This document shows, piece by piece, positions 18,098 through 27,692 of a DNA stretch of 64,000 bases (its first letter is position 1; each line of letters starts with the position of its first letter). A program made the translations under genes and the position numbers. The DNA lies in assembly GCF_900184815.1 (NCBI RefSeq), contig NZ_FXXQ01000008.1, positions 62,001 to 126,000 on the forward strand, in the 5' to 3' direction. Under the pieces are notes generated by a model. That model was not told the DNA's origin. It worked only from the letters and a program-made list of their open reading frames with translations, and did no database searches. Source of the DNA: Boseongicola aestuarii (GTDB lineage Bacteria > Pseudomonadota > Alphaproteobacteria > Rhodobacterales > Rhodobacteraceae).

Positions 18098-19564
18098 TCA
18101 TTCCGCCGCCTTCAGCGCAAAGCCTTTTTCGATCTGATCGCTGGGGGCGACGGGGTATTCGCCCGAGAAACAGGCGTCGCAATAGGCAGGTGACTTGGAA
18201 TCGCGGCCCTTGGCTTCGCCGACGGCGCGGTAAAGTCCGTCAAGCGAGATGAATTTCAGCGAATCAACGCCCAGATGTTCGCGCATTTCGTCTTCGCTCA
18301 TCGTCGCGGCGAGGAGTTTTTCGCGCTGCGGCGTGTCGACACCGTAAAAGCAGGGCCAGGCGGTGGGCGGCGAGGCGATGCGGAAATGCACCTCGGCGGC
18401 CCCGGCATCGAGGATCATCTCCTTGATCTTCCGGCTGGTCGTGCCGCGCACGACGCTGTCGTCCACCAAAATCACACGCTTGCCGCGAATGAGCGCACGG
18501 TTCACGTTCAGCTTGAGGCGTACACCCATGTTCCGGATTTGCTCGGTCGGCTCGATGAAGGTGCGGCCCATATACTGATTGCGGATGATGCCCATCGCAT
18601 AGGGAATGCCGCTTTCCTGACTATAGCCGATGGCCGCAGGCGTGCCGCTGTCGGGCACGGGACAGACCAGGTCCGCGTCCACGGGGGCTTCGCGGGCCAG
18701 CTCGACGCCGATGGCCGAACGGGTCTCATAGACCGAGCGCCCGCCAAGGGACGAATCAGGGCGCGAAAAATAGACGTGTTCGAAGATGCAAAAACGGGAT
18801 TTCTTGGCCTCGAACGGGCGGTGGCTGACCACCTCGCCGTTGGCGATCACGACCATCTCGCCGGGGTCGATCTCGCGGATGAACTCGGCACCGATGATGT
18901 CCAGGGCGCAAGTTTCCGACGCCAAAGCCCAGCCGTCGCCGATTTTGCCCAGCACAAGCGGGCGCACACCGAGGGGATCGCGCACGCCGATCAGCTTGGT
19001 GCGTGTCATGGCGACAATCGAGAACGCGCCCTCGACCCGGCGCAGCGCGTCTTTCATCCGCTCGGGGATGTTGCGCTGCAACGACCGCGCCATCAGGTGA
19101 ATGATGCATTCGCTGTCGGAACTGGACTGGAAGATTGAGCCGCGCTCGATCAGCTCTTTGCGCAGGGCGTCCGCGTTGGTGATATTGCCGTTGTGCGCAA
19201 TCGCGGCGCCGCCCATCGCGAACTCGCCGAAGAAAGGCTGCACGTCGCGGATTTGCGTGGCCCCTTTGGAACCAGCGGTGGAATAGCGCACATGCCCGAT
19301 GCCGATCTCGCCGGGCAGGGTGTTCATCACGCTTTCGCTGGTGAAGGCGTCCCGCACCAGACCAAAGCGGCGCGCCGACGCGAAGCCGGTCTCGGGGTCA
19401 TGGGTGACGATCCCGCCGGCTTCCTGGCCGCGATGTTGAAGGGCATGGAGGCCAAGCGCGATGAAATTCGCAGCTGACGTCATACCGGTGACACCAAACA
19501 CCCCACATTCTTCGCGGAGCTTGTCGTCATCAAAAGGGTTCGTCGAGATCGGCAGATCGGCCAT
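18098..19564 (-). CDS. purF: Amidophosphoribosyltransferase
   Basis: Catalyses the first committed step of purine synthesis: PRPP plus glutamine to phosphoribosylamine. 488 residues: a short N-terminal propeptide, then the glutaminase nucleophile in EECGVFG (Cys 20 before processing), glutaminase features (GHVRYSTAG, HNGNITN), and the phosphoribosyltransferase PRPP loop VILVDDSVVRGTTS. The order cvpA-purF upstream is conserved in proteobacteria, although here a 700-base gap separates them. Confidence 0.96.
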   Translation of the reverse strand: MADLPISTNPFDDDKLREECGVFGVTGMTSAANFIALGLHALQHRGQEAGGIVTHDPETGFASARRFGLVRDAFTSESVMNTLPGEIGIGHVRYSTAGSKGATQIRDVQPFFGEFAMGGAAIAHNGNITNADALRKELIERGSIFQSSSDSECIIHLMARSLQRNIPERMKDALRRVEGAFSIVAMTRTKLIGVRDPLGVRPLVLGKIGDGWALASETCALDIIGAEFIREIDPGEMVVIANGEVVSHRPFEAKKSRFCIFEHVYFSRPDSSLGGRSVYETRSAIGVELAREAPVDADLVCPVPDSGTPAAIGYSQESGIPYAMGIIRNQYMGRTFIEPTEQIRNMGVRLKLNVNRALIRGKRVILVDDSVVRGTTSRKIKEMILDAGAAEVHFRIASPPTAWPCFYGVDTPQREKLLAATMSEDEMREHLGVDSLKFISLDGLYRAVGEAKGRDSKSPAYCDACFSGEYPVAPSDQIEKGFALKAAE

Positions 19565-20268
19565 GAGGGCGTGTGACGTCCGTATAGAGCAGCGTTAGGA
19601 CGTTACTTAGAGCGTGGGGTCCGACTTGTCACGGCGACAATGGACCGGATGCGACAAAAATGCGAAGACCCGCACTTTTCAGTGCGGGCCTTGCAGCGGG
19701 TGGGGCTAAAACCGTGGAACACGGCGAAACTCGTTACGACTGGCGGGTACTTTTTAAGAACTGATACCGTGTACCGCCCGCTTAGGGCGGACGCCGGTCG
19801 ACGACGTGCCGATCGGCGCCCTCTTACTCAAAACACTCGTTACGCGGGCCGTTGGAACATCCGCTGTCCCGCTTACAAATACAGTTATGCCCTCTGGCGT
19901 GGGCATCAGTAGGGCGCAAACCGTGATGATCAGGGCGTCTTTGTGATGAGGGGTGTCCAGACAATTGGGCAAGATTGGACACGCGAAAGACGAAAGGCTG
20001 GATTCTTGCCGCGATGTCCGGTCGAGTGTGGTCAATCCCGGTGCGATGCGAAGTACTGTCGTCATTGAGGCGACAAAGCAGGGGGGTGAGGCGCGTTAAC
20101 GGATCGGGCGTATTTGCCCTATTCCGGGGTGTTTTCCGTAGGAAACAATCTGTTTCCTTTCAAAAAGTTCGAATTTCTTTGATTTGAGCAGGAAAATCAG
20201 TATTTGCGCGCGCCTTCAAAGGTGCGATTCGGTACGGATTTCGGGGCGAATTCAGCTTGCGAGGGGAA
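19565..20268. other. Long 704-base non-coding gap between cvpA and purF
   Basis: No protein with a convincing start or homology is visible. The longest minus-strand frame (19754-20065) has no ribosome-binding site and unconvincing composition. The gap contains a hairpin at 19669-19688, a perfect GGAAACA-atc-TGTTTCC palindrome at 20141-20157, and a 10-base direct repeat ACTCGTTACG (near 19731 and 19833). A long purF leader or a small RNA on the minus strand is possible. No known riboswitch was recognised. Confidence 0.5.
19669..19688 (-). terminator. Hairpin upstream of purF
   Basis: 8-bp perfect stem CCCGCACT / AGTGCGGG with a 4-base loop. Read on the minus strand it is followed by a moderately T-rich stretch, so it could end a transcript arising in the long gap, or attenuate read-through into purF. 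Confidence 0.5.
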
Positions 20269-20832
20269 TCACTCGGGCGCGATGGAACTCCGGCTCATCA
20301 GATCTTCATAACGTGCTGCGATCCAGGCGGGTGCATCCTCTGGGATTTGCTCGGCCAGAGCGTCGGACACCTGCGCGTAAATCGCGGCCGTGCGGCTTTC
20401 GTCGACGAAGGCAAACGGCTCGGATACGATGGCGCGATCATAAAGCACCATGGCGATCGCCACCAGCAAGGCTCCGCGCAGAACGCCGAACATGAAGCCC
20501 AGCCCCTGATCAATGCCGCCAATGGCGGACCGCTGCACGATTCCCGCAAAGAGCGGCGTGAAGAACGACACAAGGATCAGCGCCACGGCAAAGACCGCTG
20601 CAAAGGCGGCAATCATCGACAATTCACCCGAACTTCCCAGGAAACTGTTCAAAACCGGGACTTCACGCATCAAAGGCTCGGCCAGTGGTGCAAAGTAGTA
20701 GGCCACCACGGTCGCAATGACCCAGCCGCCGATGGCCAGAACCTCGCGCACGAAGCCGCGCGAGTACGCCAAGACCGCGGAAAGAAGGATAAGCGCGGCG
20801 ACGATACCGTCCAGAACTGTGAAGTTATCCAT
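20269..20832 (-). CDS. cvpA: CvpA family membrane protein
   Basis: Inner-membrane protein of 187 residues with four predicted helices (about 5-25, 28-50, 67-90, 104-125) and the CvpA features DGIVAALILLSAVLAYSRG and GGIDQGLGFMFGVLRG. CvpA is needed for colicin V production in E. coli and is linked to envelope homeostasis. It sits 30 bases downstream of radA and upstream of purF, the usual neighbourhood. Confidence 0.92.
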   Translation of the reverse strand: MDNFTVLDGIVAALILLSAVLAYSRGFVREVLAIGGWVIATVVAYYFAPLAEPLMREVPVLNSFLGSSGELSMIAAFAAVFAVALILVSFFTPLFAGIVQRSAIGGIDQGLGFMFGVLRGALLVAIAMVLYDRAIVSEPFAFVDESRTAAIYAQVSDALAEQIPEDAPAWIAARYEDLMSRSSIAPE

Positions 20833-20862
20833 ATCTGCCTCTGTACTTTGCCCGTTCGTCTG

Positions 20863-22227
20863 TCAGCCAGCGCCGAATACGTCGCCGACCAGCGCCGCGA
20901 GATCCGGCATCTTTTGAGCCGTAACGCCCGCAATAGCGCCTGTCTTGCTGCGGTCGGGGATCAAAGCGCGGGAAAATCCGAGCTTTTGGGCCTCTTTCAG
21001 ACGGGTTTCCGTCTGACCGACCGGTCGCAAGCCTCCTGATAGGCTGATTTCGCCGAAAACGACAGTGCCTTCGGGCAAAGCCACGTCTTCGCGCGCCGAA
21101 AGTAGCGCCGCAGCCACAGCAAGGTCAGCTGCCGGTTCGCTGATCCGAAGGCCGCCTGCGACGTTCAGATAGACGTCGAGACCCTGAAACGGGATTCCGC
21201 ATCGTGACTCCAGCACGGCCAAAATCATCGCAAGACGCCCCCCATCCCAACCCACGACCGAACGGCGCGCCTGTCCGGCAGGGGCGGGCGACACCAGCGC
21301 CTGAATTTCGCACAAGACAGGTCGCGTGCCTTCAATGCCCGCGAAAACGACCGATCCGGCGGCCGGTTTTTCGCGATCCGACAGGAACAAGGCGGAAGGG
21401 TTTGCGACTTCGGCGAGGCCTGCGCCGGTCATCTCGAACACGCCGATTTCGTCGGCAGGACCAAAGCGGTTCTTCACGGCGCGCAGGATGCGGAACTGAT
21501 GCCCGCGCTCGCCTTCGAAATATAGCACGGTGTCTACCATATGCTCGACAACGCGAGGGCCGGCAATCTGGCCTTCCTTGGTGACGTGTCCGACCAGAAC
21601 AACGCTGATGCCGTTCCGTTTGGCGAAGGTCGTGAGCTCGTGCGCCGCCGCGCGCACCTGACTGACCGACCCCGGCGCGCTGTCCACGGTGTCCAGCCAC
21701 ATGGTCTGGATCGAGTCGATGATCGCCAGATCTGGCTTTTCGGCCTCCAGCGTCGTGAGAATATCGCGAAGGTTCGTCTCGGCGGCGAGTTTCACGTCCG
21801 CGTCGCCGAGGCCAAGGCGTCTGGCCCGCAATCTGACCTGCGCTGCCGCTTCCTCGCCCGAAACATAGACGACCTTCATGCCCTGGTTCGCGAACGCCGC
21901 CGCCGCCTGTAGCAGAACCGTAGATTTCCCAATGCCCGGATCACCGCCGACCAGAATGGCCGAGGCCGCGACCAAACCGCCGCCGAGGACGCGGTCCAGT
22001 TCGCCCATCTTAGACATGGTGCGAGGCGGCGGGGCCTCGGGCGTGTCCAGCGCCGTCAAGACGACCTTTCGGCCGCGCGCAACGCCAAGGCCTTTGGCCT
22101 TGGGGCCGGTGGTCAGAGGCTTGTCCTCGGAAATGGTGTTCCAAGCCCCGCAATCATCGCAGCGCCCGGACCATTTGGAATGGACCGCACCGCAGTTCGA
22201 ACAGGTAAAGGAAGCTGCTTTTGCCAT
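20863..22227 (-). CDS. radA: DNA repair protein RadA
   Basis: RecA-like helicase that promotes branch migration in recombination. 454 residues: N-terminal zinc finger CSNCGAVHSKWSGRC-type with CxxC at both ends (about residues 9-27), Walker A GGDPGIGKST, RadA-specific KNRFGP, and a C-terminal Lon-like domain (LSGGLRPVGQTETRLKEA). Complete and canonical. Confidence 0.96.
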   Translation of the reverse strand: MAKAASFTCSNCGAVHSKWSGRCDDCGAWNTISEDKPLTTGPKAKGLGVARGRKVVLTALDTPEAPPPRTMSKMGELDRVLGGGLVAASAILVGGDPGIGKSTVLLQAAAAFANQGMKVVYVSGEEAAAQVRLRARRLGLGDADVKLAAETNLRDILTTLEAEKPDLAIIDSIQTMWLDTVDSAPGSVSQVRAAAHELTTFAKRNGISVVLVGHVTKEGQIAGPRVVEHMVDTVLYFEGERGHQFRILRAVKNRFGPADEIGVFEMTGAGLAEVANPSALFLSDREKPAAGSVVFAGIEGTRPVLCEIQALVSPAPAGQARRSVVGWDGGRLAMILAVLESRCGIPFQGLDVYLNVAGGLRISEPAADLAVAAALLSAREDVALPEGTVVFGEISLSGGLRPVGQTETRLKEAQKLGFSRALIPDRSKTGAIAGVTAQKMPDLAALVGDVFGAG

Positions 22228-22258
22228 GTCTCACCCATGCCCGAACGCGCGGGCGGGT

Positions 22259-22708
22259 TCAACTGGCCTTCGCGGCCTTCCTTTGGCGTTCAAAGAGGAA
22301 TGTGATGGCGATCTGGCCCAGCACCAGCGCGCTGAACAGATAAAGTCCCCAGCCGGTTTCGACCCGTCCCAGACCGACGCCTTTTACGACGACGATATAG
22401 AGCGCGATCAGGAACACGTCTGCCATCGCCAGTTTTCCCATGATGTGCAGCGCTGGCAAAAGGCGCGGGCTGGCAAGCCGGAACTGGATTAGCGCCGTGC
22501 CGACGGATTTCATCACTGGCGCGAATATCGCGAAGAAGCTGACAAGCAAGGCCAGAACGACATCGCTTTTCCACAGCGATTGCAGGCCCGAGATGATCGA
22601 GATTTCCGAAAGTCCGAACAGCGGCAACAGCCCCGCATATAGAAGCGGCGCGAACCAGGCGACCGGGAACAAGACGAGCAGGGCCAGATTGGCGATCTTC
22701 AAAATCAT
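22259..22708 (-). CDS. PqiA-like (paraquat-inducible protein A) membrane protein
   Basis: 149 residues with four hydrophobic helices. The pattern ALLVLFPVAWFAPLLY, then KSDVVLALLVSFFAIFAPVMK and MGKLAMADVFLIALYI, matches the membrane domain of PqiA, especially the MADVF motif. It is half the size of two-domain PqiA and lacks the zinc-ribbon cysteines, so it is a single-domain version. It lies 31 bases upstream of radA. PqiA works with MCE-type lipid transport proteins, none of which is adjacent. Confidence 0.8.
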   Translation of the reverse strand: MILKIANLALLVLFPVAWFAPLLYAGLLPLFGLSEISIISGLQSLWKSDVVLALLVSFFAIFAPVMKSVGTALIQFRLASPRLLPALHIMGKLAMADVFLIALYIVVVKGVGLGRVETGWGLYLFSALVLGQIAITFLFERQRKAAKAS

Positions 22709-22753
22709 GTCACTTGCTACGCTGGCCGGGAGCGGCTGCCAAGCGCTTCGCGC

Positions 22754-23548
22754 CTACTTTGCGACGCGTGCAGTTTTGCGGTGACGCCCGGTTGCCGAAG
22801 CCAGTCGCACGACGCTGGCTTTCGCTGCGGGCGTGGTGGGGGCCAAATCGAAGTTCGGAAGCAAGGCGTCCAGTTCGGCGCGAAGCTGTTCCAGGCGCGA
22901 GGCGGCGACGCTTTCTTCCATTTCGACAACCTCGATCAGGCGGCGCAATTCGCGGGTGACATGCAGCGCGTCCTCGATGCGGGCGTCGGTCATAGCGGCC
23001 TCGTCCCGGCGCTGGGCGAGGAAACTTTTCGCCCGCGTGACCTTGGCGTCCGAATAGCGCGCGGCAAGGTCCTCGCTGATCCGGCTCATCTGCGCGGCGA
23101 CGTCCAGCACATCCGGCTCCAGTTCTCCAAGTTCGGGGTGGTTGCGCAGGTAAACGATCCGCTCGCGCACAGCGTCGAATTCAGACGACATCTGAAAAAG
23201 CCCTTCGCGGTCGGCAGCATGGGCGACCATATAGGCCTGTGTCACGTCTTCCATGCGCATCCGGAACGACCGATGCGAATTTTCGAGCGCCAGCACGCGC
23301 CAGTTCGCGGGCATGAAGGACAACAGCAGCCCTGACAGCACAAATACCGCGCCAATCAGCGCCGGAGCAATGTTGACCAGACCGCCGGACTGAAGCTGAA
23401 CCAGCAGGACCGGCCATTCCGCGAACCCCGAAGCAAAGAAGAAAAGCGCAATGGCTGCGACCGCGGCCATCAACGCAAAAAAGCACATTGCTGAAATCTG
23501 AAATGCTCTTGAAACGCGCCAGAATAGACGCTGAACCTCGAGGGGCAT
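22754..23548 (-). CDS. Membrane protein with long coiled-coil tail, function unknown
   Basis: 264 residues from ATG 23548, chosen because GGAGAG lies just upstream. Two N-terminal helices (about 15-43 and 56-80) precede a long charged, mostly helical region (residues 90-230) with heptad-like Leu/Glu/Arg patterns, ending in a basic tail. Similar proteins in Rhodobacterales are sometimes labelled DNA repair proteins, but nothing here supports that; the neighbouring radA may explain the label. Confidence 0.75.
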   Translation of the reverse strand: MPLEVQRLFWRVSRAFQISAMCFFALMAAVAAIALFFFASGFAEWPVLLVQLQSGGLVNIAPALIGAVFVLSGLLLSFMPANWRVLALENSHRSFRMRMEDVTQAYMVAHAADREGLFQMSSEFDAVRERIVYLRNHPELGELEPDVLDVAAQMSRISEDLAARYSDAKVTRAKSFLAQRRDEAAMTDARIEDALHVTRELRRLIEVVEMEESVAASRLEQLRAELDALLPNFDLAPTTPAAKASVVRLASATGRHRKTARVAK

Positions 23549-23673
23549 AGCCGCTCTCCAATACTCATGAACACACACTTAGTGTCATCAAACTACATCA
23601 AATTGCGCATTTCACGAAGCGGCTGGAACGAAACAACGCGTTTCGCGAAAGTCACTTTCTGTGGATAACGCGA

Positions 23674-24294
23674 TTATCTCTGCAAGAATGGCAGGTTGGG
23701 CAGATCGCTCATGGCGTGGGGCGGTGGCAACAAAGGGCGCATCCGCCGCTTCGAGGTGTTGGGATTGCCGCGCATACTGCGAGCAACCTCAAGAACGCTT
23801 CGGTCGTCTGGCTCGGATTTTAGCCGGGCGCTGGCCAGATCGCGGGCGTTGCGCAAGGCCGAGCGGTGCGTCTTGAAGACCGGTTTCACGGCGCTTTGGG
23901 TCTGTTGTGGCTTTGGCAGGATCGGTTCTTCCAGCATCAGGGGCGCCAGTTTTTGCTTTGGCGCTTCGCGCTTTATGGCCGCAGGGACCGCGATGGCGTC
24001 GGCGTCATATCCCGACACCCGGCCCATGCCGCACAGCACGACCGTCGCCAGCCACAAGGGCGGGCAAAGGAAGGCAAAGATCAGGAAAATCCAGAAAACG
24101 GGTTGAAAGCCAAGTGCCCAAGGCACCAGTCCCGCCGCTGTGGCGGCTGCGAAAAGACCAACGCCGGCATAGATCCAAGCGTTCAGCGTCTTGGACAACA
24201 TAAGCCTGCGCATGGCAAGCCATGCGACGCCTAGAGGCAATCCAAGAAAAAAGGTCTTGGCGACCAGATTGATTATCAACGCAAGAGCGTCCAT
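23674..24294 (-). CDS. Membrane protein with cytoplasmic tail, unknown function
   Basis: 206 residues: three hydrophobic helices in the first 95 residues (LIINLVAKTFFLGLPLGVAWL; AWIYAGVGLFAAATAAG; FWIFLIFAFLCPPLWLATVV), then a basic, Pro-rich soluble tail (HRSALRNARDLASARLKSEPDDRSVLEVARSM contains a helical patch). No recognisable catalytic motif. It lies on the minus strand upstream of the coiled-coil membrane protein, separated by about 125 bases. Confidence 0.65.
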   Translation of the reverse strand: MDALALIINLVAKTFFLGLPLGVAWLAMRRLMLSKTLNAWIYAGVGLFAAATAAGLVPWALGFQPVFWIFLIFAFLCPPLWLATVVLCGMGRVSGYDADAIAVPAAIKREAPKQKLAPLMLEEPILPKPQQTQSAVKPVFKTHRSALRNARDLASARLKSEPDDRSVLEVARSMRGNPNTSKRRMRPLLPPPHAMSDLPNLPFLQR

Positions 24295-24417
24295 GGCAGC
24301 ATCTCCGATACGGCCACCCCAGCCGCACCAAAGGCCATCTTGGTTAAAAAAGCGTTTCTTGTCGCCTATTGTTTCTGAATTGGAACTGAACTGTTGCGAA
24401 CTTGCAAAACGAGCGGA

Positions 24418-25110
24418 TCAGTCGATCCATTTTACCCGATCGCTGTCGAGCAAATCCTCATAGGACTGTGGCATCACCAATCCGTCCTTCACCGCCCTTT
24501 CGCCATCGGCTTCCAGCGTCATGATATGCGCGGCGCGCCGGGCGACTGCGTCGATCTGGTCAAAAGGCACCACGACCACGCCGTCGCGGTCCGCCACGAT
24601 CATGTCCCCCGTTTCCACGTGCTGCCCGCCGATGTTCACCGGCAAACCTGCCGTTCCAGGACCGTTTTCAAACGGCGTCGAAGAGATCGACCCGGTGCAC
24701 CAGACCGGCATCTGAAGGGCGATCAGGCCTGTGACATCGCGCACCGGACCATCGGTGATGATCGCAGCCACGCCGGCGTTCTTCATCATCCCGCCGAGGC
24801 TGTCACCGAATGCCGCGCAGCCCTGATGCGCGTCAAACCCATGCACCAGCACGTCGCCCGGCGTCGCGATCCGCTTGACCGCATGAAGCGCCAGCAAATC
24901 CGCGGCCCCCGTCCACACCGTCAGAGCTGGTCCGCACACACTGGAGGGCAAGGCGGCATCCAGATGGCGGATATGACCCAAGAGGGCTCCGTGCCCGTCC
25001 ATTGCGTCGGATACGACAGCGGTGGGCACGCCGCTGAAAGCCTTGATCTGAGCATCGCTCGGGCGGCGGTGGGTGCGCTTGATCGTCAAAAGCGGCGGGT
25101 CTTCGTACAT
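24418..25110 (-). CDS. RraA-like protein / 4-hydroxy-4-methyl-2-oxoglutarate aldolase family
   Basis: 230 residues with the RraA fold: TAVVSDAMDG at the N-terminus, the GDVLVHGFDAHQGCAAFGDSL core, and the loop AAIITDGPVRDVTGL, whose Gly-x20-Arg-Asp pattern carries the catalytic Arg and metal-linked Asp of HMG/CHA aldolases. The aldolase signature suggests an enzyme rather than an RNase E regulator. It lies 10 bases after mlaF. Substrate uncertain. Confidence 0.82.
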   Translation of the reverse strand: MYEDPPLLTIKRTHRRPSDAQIKAFSGVPTAVVSDAMDGHGALLGHIRHLDAALPSSVCGPALTVWTGAADLLALHAVKRIATPGDVLVHGFDAHQGCAAFGDSLGGMMKNAGVAAIITDGPVRDVTGLIALQMPVWCTGSISSTPFENGPGTAGLPVNIGGQHVETGDMIVADRDGVVVVPFDQIDAVARRAAHIMTLEADGERAVKDGLVMPQSYEDLLDSDRVKWID

Positions 25111-25120
25111 CGGGCTCTCC

Positions 25121-25882
25121 TTAGCGCACAGCTTCGATCGGACCTTCCGCGCTTCCCGTGATGAATTGCGTCAGATACGGATCGCCGCTGGTGTCCATTT
25201 CCGCGACCGGTCCGGTCCAGCGGATTTTTCCGGCGTGCAGCATCGCCACCTTGTCGGCAATGGCGCGTACCGAGGTCATGTCGTGGGTGATTGTCATGGC
25301 CGTTGCCCCCATTTCGACCACGATCTCGCGGATCAGATCGTTGATGACACCGGACATGATCGGATCCAGCCCGGTGGTCGGTTCGTCGAAAAAGATGATC
25401 TCGGGTTCGGCGGCAATCGCACGGGCCAGACCGACCCGCTTTTGCATCCCCCCCGACAATTCAGCCGGGAATTGATCGGCCACATCGGGCGTCAGACCGA
25501 CACGCCGCAGCTTTTCAATCGCAATCTCGCGTGCTTCCTGCTTGGGCCGCTTCAAAGATCCGCGCAACAGACGGAACGCCACGTTCTCCCAGACATGCAG
25601 ACTGTCGAACAGTGCGCCGCCCTGAAACAGCATTCCGAACCGCGCCAGAAAGGCGTCACGCTCGCGCGAGCCCTGGCGAAGCCGCGTCACATCCTGTCCC
25701 TCGACGGTGATCTCGCCCTTGTCGGGTGTGACCAGTCCCAGAACGCTTTTCAGACAGACGGATTTACCCGTGCCCGAGCCGCCGATGATCACCATGCTCT
25801 CGCCCTTGGGGATCACCAGATCGACGCCCCGAAGAACCTCTTTCGACCCGAAGGCTTTATGAACACCCTTAAGCTCGATCAT
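25121..25882 (-). CDS. mlaF: ABC transporter ATP-binding protein MlaF
   Basis: ATPase of the Mla-type phospholipid transport system that keeps outer-membrane lipid asymmetry. Start ATG 25882 overlaps the mlaE stop and gives 253 residues, normal for MlaF; the longer open frame upstream is antisense noise. Walker A GGSGTGKS, the signature LSGGMQKRVGLARA with the MlaF-typical MQKR, and Walker B FFDEPTTGLDP are intact. Confidence 0.92.
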   Translation of the reverse strand: MIELKGVHKAFGSKEVLRGVDLVIPKGESMVIIGGSGTGKSVCLKSVLGLVTPDKGEITVEGQDVTRLRQGSRERDAFLARFGMLFQGGALFDSLHVWENVAFRLLRGSLKRPKQEAREIAIEKLRRVGLTPDVADQFPAELSGGMQKRVGLARAIAAEPEIIFFDEPTTGLDPIMSGVINDLIREIVVEMGATAMTITHDMTSVRAIADKVAMLHAGKIRWTGPVAEMDTSGDPYLTQFITGSAEGPIEAVR

Positions 25883-26652
25883 CCTGCGAAAAACATCTCT
25901 GTCAGTATGAAGTTGGCCGCCAGGATCAGCACGCTGGCCGCAACCACCGCACCCTTGGTCGCCGAGCCGACGCCCGCCGCCCCCCGTTCGGACCGCATCC
26001 CGAAATAGCACCCCATCAGCGCCGCGATAAAGCCGAACACCGCGCCCTTGGAAAGGGACGAGACGATGTCGATCCATTCGAGAAAGTCGATGGTGTTGGT
26101 CAGATAGGTCGAAGCATTGAAGCCAAGTCGCTGCACTCCGACCACAAAGCCGCCCATGATCCCGATGATGTCACCGACGGCCACCAGAACTGGCATGACG
26201 ACCGTTGCTGCCAGAACGCGAGGCAGGGTGAGATACTTCATCGGATGGGTCGAAAGCGTCACCAGCGCGTCGATCTGCTCGGTCACTTTCATCGTGGCGA
26301 TCTCGGCTGCCACCGACGAGGTGACCCGCGCGGCGATCATCAAGCCGACCAGCACTGGCCCCAGTTCGCGCACCATGCCGATGGCGACGATCTGCGGCAC
26401 CACCGCTTCCGCCGAAAAGCGCGCGCCCCCGGCATAAATCTGCAAGGCCAGCGCGCCGCCGGTGAAAATCGTCGTCAACCCGACCACGGGCAGGGAATTC
26501 CAGCCGATCTGCAGGATTTGCACGCCGAATTCGCGCGGATACCATGGCGGGCGCGCCAGGTGGCTGACAGTGTCGAAAGCAAAGATCGACACACGTCCGA
26601 CCGCCGCCAGAGCGCCCAGAACGAAAGCCCCTATCGCGGCCAGAAACGTCAA
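25879..26652 (-). CDS. mlaE: ABC transporter permease MlaE
   Basis: Membrane permease of the Mla lipid transporter, 257 residues with five to six helices. The MlaE signature region is present ([28 protein letters not shown] shortened here to its core VRELGPVL and AARVTSS), as is EQIDALVTL. It overlaps mlaF by 4 bases and alr by 4 bases, so it is the middle of an alr-mlaE-mlaF unit. No mlaD or other MCE gene follows, so the substrate-binding part must be elsewhere. Confidence 0.92.
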   Translation of the reverse strand: MTFLAAIGAFVLGALAAVGRVSIFAFDTVSHLARPPWYPREFGVQILQIGWNSLPVVGLTTIFTGGALALQIYAGGARFSAEAVVPQIVAIGMVRELGPVLVGLMIAARVTSSVAAEIATMKVTEQIDALVTLSTHPMKYLTLPRVLAATVVMPVLVAVGDIIGIMGGFVVGVQRLGFNASTYLTNTIDFLEWIDIVSSLSKGAVFGFIAALMGCYFGMRSERGAAGVGSATKGAVVAASVLILAANFILTEMFFAG

Positions 26653-27692
26653 TGCTCACCTCGGTAATGGCGTCCATAACGATGCCCGAGCGAGGTCAGG
26701 ATCTCATACCCGATGGTCCCTGCCGCCTCGGCCAGATCATCGACGCCCTGATGCGGCCCCAAGATTTCCACCGCTTCGGGCAACTCGTCCAAGTGTGTCA
26801 CATCGACTGTGATCAAATCCATCGATACGCGTCCCACGACCGGGCATGGCACATCGCCGGCGAAAACTTTTGCCCCTTTTCCCATCGCGCGGATCAGCCC
26901 GTCGGCATATCCGGCCGCGATCGTCGCGATCTGCCGCTCGATATCGGCTTGCCAGGCGTTTCCGTAACCGACCGTTTCGAACGGACGCACGGTGCGCGTC
27001 TGCACCACCGGAACCGACAGACGCACGACCGCAGCGGCGTCAGCAAACGGCATCCCGCCGTAAAGCCCGATGCCGGGCCGCACGAGGTCGAAATGATACG
27101 CCTCGCCCATTAATATGCCGCCGGTGGCCGCCAGCGAGCGACGCGCAACGCCGTCCGTCATGTCATGGAACGTGCGCAATTGCTGATGGTTCATCGGATG
27201 ATCAGCCTCATCGGCGCAGGCCAGATGCGAGATCACCAGGCGCGGTCCCGCCGCCATCAGATCGCCGCGCAGCGCGGCCCAGTCATCGGCTTCCAGGCCC
27301 AGACGGTTCATGCCTGTGTCCAGTTGCACCCCGAACGACGCGCCGGGCGTGTCGGCAAAATGACGCGCGACCTGCTCGGGACTGCTCAGCATCGGGATCA
27401 ACCCGGCAGACTGAATAACCGCGCCATCGCCCGACATATGTCCCGAAAAGACGTAGATATCGGCGTCTCCGCCCACGGCCTTGCGCACCGCCAGACCTTC
27501 ATCGGCTATCGCCACGAAGAAGCTCTGCGCGCCTTCTCGCTGAAGTCGCCGCGCCACGCGCGTGACGTCCAGCCCATAACCGTTGGCCTTCACCACCGCG
27601 GCGGTCTCGACATGCCCCGAAGACATGGCGTTCAGCGCCCGCCAATTGGCGGCGACGGCATCCAGATCAATGAAAAGCTCGGCGGCACTCAT
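26649..27692 (-). CDS. alr: Alanine racemase
   Basis: PLP enzyme making D-alanine for peptidoglycan. Start ATG 27692 gives 347 residues beginning [17 protein letters not shown], the usual Alr N-terminus. The PLP lysine lies in [12 protein letters not shown] (about residue 35). The C-terminal barrel contains [11 protein letters not shown], whose RVSMD is the family's substrate-entry motif. It overlaps mlaE. Confidence 0.94.
   Translation of the reverse strand: MSAAELFIDLDAVAANWRALNAMSSGHVETAAVVKANGYGLDVTRVARRLQREGAQSFFVAIADEGLAVRKAVGGDADIYVFSGHMSGDGAVIQSAGLIPMLSSPEQVARHFADTPGASFGVQLDTGMNRLGLEADDWAALRGDLMAAGPRLVISHLACADEADHPMNHQQLRTFHDMTDGVARRSLAATGGILMGEAYHFDLVRPGIGLYGGMPFADAAAVVRLSVPVVQTRTVRPFETVGYGNAWQADIERQIATIAAGYADGLIRAMGKGAKVFAGDVPCPVVGRVSMDLITVDVTHLDELPEAVEILGPHQGVDDLAEAAGTIGYEILTSLGHRYGRHYRGEH

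Noticed and set aside
19754-20065. 103-residue minus-strand frame in the cvpA-purF gap
   Set aside because: No ribosome-binding site, odd composition, no recognisable family; kept only as part of the unexplained gap.
19850-20268. dif-like recombination site near the skew change
   Set aside because: No sequence with both XerC- and XerD-like arms was found; the nearest TTATG word lacks a proper partner.
25883-26077. N-terminal extension of mlaF
   Set aside because: Runs through mlaE in another frame; the ATG at 25882 gives the usual MlaF start.
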